64,000 nt of DNA from Corythucha ciliata (Eukaryota > Arthropoda > Insecta > Hemiptera > Tingidae). Shown piece by piece: positions 61,511 to 64,000 of the stretch. Both the position numbers and the translations under genes were made by a program. The notes under the pieces were generated by a model that was not told the DNA's origin, made no database searches, and saw nothing but the letters and a program-made list of their open reading frames with translations. Within the stretch, counting starts at the first letter, position 1. Each line of letters opens with the position of its first letter. The stretch spans positions 19,817,009-19,881,008 of the forward strand of contig CM075938.1 of NCBI GenBank assembly GCA_038030265.1, in the 5' to 3' direction.

Positions 61511-62400
61511 TGAGGTTAGAAAATATTGTACTTTTTGGCCTTAGACGCATTTCTATTGGCTCATGGCTCAGACAATTTCTTGTATTTACTTGGAAACTGT
61601 GTTCAAGAGAAGCCCAAATCGCATATATTTACACTATTCATTCAATTTTAGAGGGAATTCGTCGCAATTGAAATCATGCTAAATTTTGATATCTCACTTT
61701 ATGTGGATTTTAGACCTCAAATTGGCCTAAAACAATACGCCGAATCTTATCTCAGCACTAATCATTTAGTTATAGGCACGAGTCACCTTTGGTGAAAAAC
61801 GTTCATGCCGCCCTTTCGCTTTTAATCGATTTTAGTTGATGAATCGGTCCCAAAAGATAGTCCAAATCACGTCATTGCACCGTTTAATCAATTTCACCTG
61901 CAAAAATACCAACAAAAACAGTGCAATTCAATGGCGCTGTGCATTTGTTCCAATCTTAGTCACAAAGCGGCCTCAGATCATAGCCTGAATCACGCCCTTC
62001 CTCTGTTAATTAATTTTTTGGCCCAATTTGACCGCCAGAAACAATGAAAAATAGTGCCACTACGTTAAAAAAAAAAAAAAAAAAAACAGTAAAAAAACAT
62101 CCTCCGTCCTTAGCACCACTACCTTGATTTCAGGCGCCGCAAGTTGACAGCTGCGGAAAGGAGCATCTCGCTGTTTTAATTTTTGTCATTTTTTAGACGC
62201 CACATTGTTTTCAATCCAATGCTTGAATCGCGTCACAACACTGTTCACTCAATTTAAGGCCCGAATGGTACCGCTACCACCAGATCGCACTTTTACGATT
62301 TCTTTCAAATTTATTCTTAAAATTATTATCCCTCAGAAGCATATTAATGTGAATTCGCGCTTCAGCTATTTTCTGTGATTTCTACCGTGAGGCTGTGTAA
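61250..62400 (+). repeat. R4 degenerate repeat array
   Basis: Repeats of GAATCGCGTCA-like, then CACTGTTCACTCAATTT-like, then GCCC.AAATTG-like words lie near 61255, 61610, 61865, 61990 and 62225. The polarity is opposite to 30750-31625. A ~20-nt A tract near 62068-62086 interrupts it. Confidence 0.5.
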
Positions 62401-63687
62401 CACATTAAGTCTGAACCCCAAAACGCCTGAACTGCAAAATATGCCTTAAGCACAAAAGTTTCAACCACAAAACCGTCGACCTTCACAATGCCTGCGCTTT
62501 GTAGGCCACTCTGCAGTCAAAAAAATGCATTTTAGGCTGCTTTTACGATTTTTAAGTTAACAGTGACCATGTGAGGTCCCTTTCTCCGCCTTTCAGTTGC
62601 ACTGACCATAAGAAATGCGTCATTTCAAACCCCCTCTCGCGGATCCCTGACCCAAGGACTGAATAACATAATTGAGACATCGTGCTGCAAAATAGTGTCC
62701 CATCTCGGGTTTCACGTGAGAGGTGGGGGGTGGTTCAGTTGAAGCGAGTGTATAATGATGTTTTGAATATTCCACGGCAAATGTAGGTAATTATAGATTG
62801 TCGATTAATGGGGTGCAGGAGAGGCCTTTCGCGTTGGACCGAGTTAATTGAGAAACAATAATAACTGAGAGAGATATATATGGAAGGTCTTTTGTATTAT
62901 CTACAAATGCGAGAGAGTCTCGAGTGATTTATAGAGATAGAATTTGACTCGGAGGTTAAATTCAGGATGGGGGGAAGGGGAAGAAAACATTTAAACCACG
63001 GGAGACTGTAGGGTAGGAGTAGGAGGCTTAGGAGATGGTTGAACAGAGAGATAAACGTTGTAACGTTATCGTAGTTAGTTAAGTTGTTCGGAATCAAAAT
63101 CAAGTCGTAAAATAAAGTTGTGTAGGTAGTTTAGTTGTATCTCGTTACTATAAATACAATGAGCTGTCAATGAAATTGTGTTCGAAAAATTGCCATTCTG
63201 AGAAATTCTTGAGGGAATAGAACTGAAAATTTGCTCGCTTTCCCCTTCCACCATCCTTCAAGCTACCATCAACCCTCTCAAACAATATAATCATCCTCAG
63301 CTTAATATTGCGTGAGTTATTACTGTGATTAATTATCTCCAAATGGCCGTGCTTCCACTTCAAAAATGGGTAAGGAAAAGGATCCTCGCGAGTGTATGTA
63401 TACGTGGGCCTTTTCCACTCTCTTGAATGACCCTCCATAGATCTCATTAGCGTGAGTCGAGTGTTACGAAGGATTTCCACCCTCTCCTTCATGACATCCA
63501 ATCCCATTTTGGCCCACATATCTCCATACGGTGAGGTGGGTGAGGGAACGTGAAAGAGTAAACACAAAATGGTTAAAAAGGTTTCGGCAGAGGGGTGGGT
63601 TGGGTTGAGAGGATCGAGTTTACAATCAAGTCGGTTAAAAGGCTATTTACAATAGGAAAAGGAAAAGCTCTCTACATTTAAAAGGAT

Positions 63688-63719
<32 letters not shown>

Positions 63720-64000
63720 TCTCTCTCACTCTCTCTCTTTCTCTCTCTCTTACGCTATCCTTCCCTCTGTCATATGCATAATAACCGTTCTATGAAAATT
63801 AGGTTGATTTTATAGTTGGTAACTCCCCACAACCATAATAAATTTGATTAATTTACTTTCACCCTGCGGTCTTTTTGCTACCGTTTCCCCCACAGTTCTA
63901 AAACTTTTCACTAGCCCCCCCCCCACCCAAACCCTTCCACACCATTTATAAATGCGAAAACTCAAAAGCGAAAAGCATAAAGCATTTCTTGTTTTCAAAT
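62401..64000. other. Gene-free stretch to the window end
   Basis: The 139-codon - strand frame at 63148-63567 has no recognised motif. C10 lies at 63915-63924. Confidence 0.45.
63689..63750. repeat. (CT)n microsatellite, 62 bp
   Basis: Long CT run with a few CACT and TTT interruptions, the longest dinucleotide tract in the window. Confidence 0.9.

Noticed and set aside
63148..63567. 139-codon - strand frame
   Set aside because: No recognisable domain, splice context or repeat; length alone is not convincing.

Overview
The window is eukaryotic nuclear DNA with no recognisable host gene. What can be identified is mobile and repetitive. The identifiable elements are fragments of non-LTR retrotransposons (LINEs), hAT-like and PIF/Harbinger-like DNA elements, MITE-sized inverted repeats, a tRNA-like relic, and a large amount of degenerate short-period repeat. 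AT-richness, many mono- and dinucleotide tracts, and LINE proteins of the R1/I and CR1/Jockey styles suggest an animal, most likely an arthropod. The species cannot be read from the sequence.

The dominant feature is a set of degenerate short-unit repeat families in ORF-poor blocks on both strands. Family R1 has a unit near 30 bp and core AATTTCACGGGTTTGGC. It lies on + at 4.3-5.5, 9.2-12.0, 18.6-19.9 and 58.7-58.9 kb, and on - at 24.6-27.3, 38.1-38.4 and 54.1-55.6 kb. Family R2 (also near 30 bp, core GCGAATTAGCGATTTTTC) fills 48.9-51.0 kb as two head-to-head arms. Family R3 (16-17 bp, core GGACCATATTGTGGTT or TTTGCTGTGGTTGGA) is at 38.8-39.2 (+), 43.3-43.65 (-), 60.3-60.4 and 61.0-61.5 kb. 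Family R4 (core CACTGTTCACTCAATTT) is at 30.75-31.6 (-) and 61.25-62.4 kb (+).

The most striking single structure is at 48822-51087. The R2 inverted arms are enclosed by short hAT-like terminal repeats (CAGTGCC-type) and an 8-bp target duplication, GTTGACTC. Those arrays are therefore the cargo of one transposed unit, and the other arrays may have begun the same way. Other elements sit inside the R1 arrays: a 1065-bp hAT-like element at 25340-26404 (duplication GTAAAATT), a 239-bp MITE at 10336-10574 (duplication TTA), and a poly(A)-tailed retroposon at 5082-5309 (12-bp duplication). The arrays are thus the older layer.

Between 42.8 and 51.1 kb retroelements cluster: an R1-like LINE C-terminal fragment on -, a CR1/Jockey-like reverse transcriptase pseudogene with two frame breaks, a PIF/Harbinger-like deletion derivative keeping the start of a transposase, and a fresh-looking 5'-truncated LINE with RNase H end, zinc knuckle and poly(A). 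The tail of that last LINE resembles the tail of the retroposon at 5.1 kb, which suggests shared retrotransposition machinery.

The remaining stretches are AT-rich, intergenic or intronic-looking DNA with strand-biased purine/pyrimidine tracts and at least 27 runs of ten or more G or C. No exon, ribosomal RNA, functional tRNA or CRISPR array was found in them.
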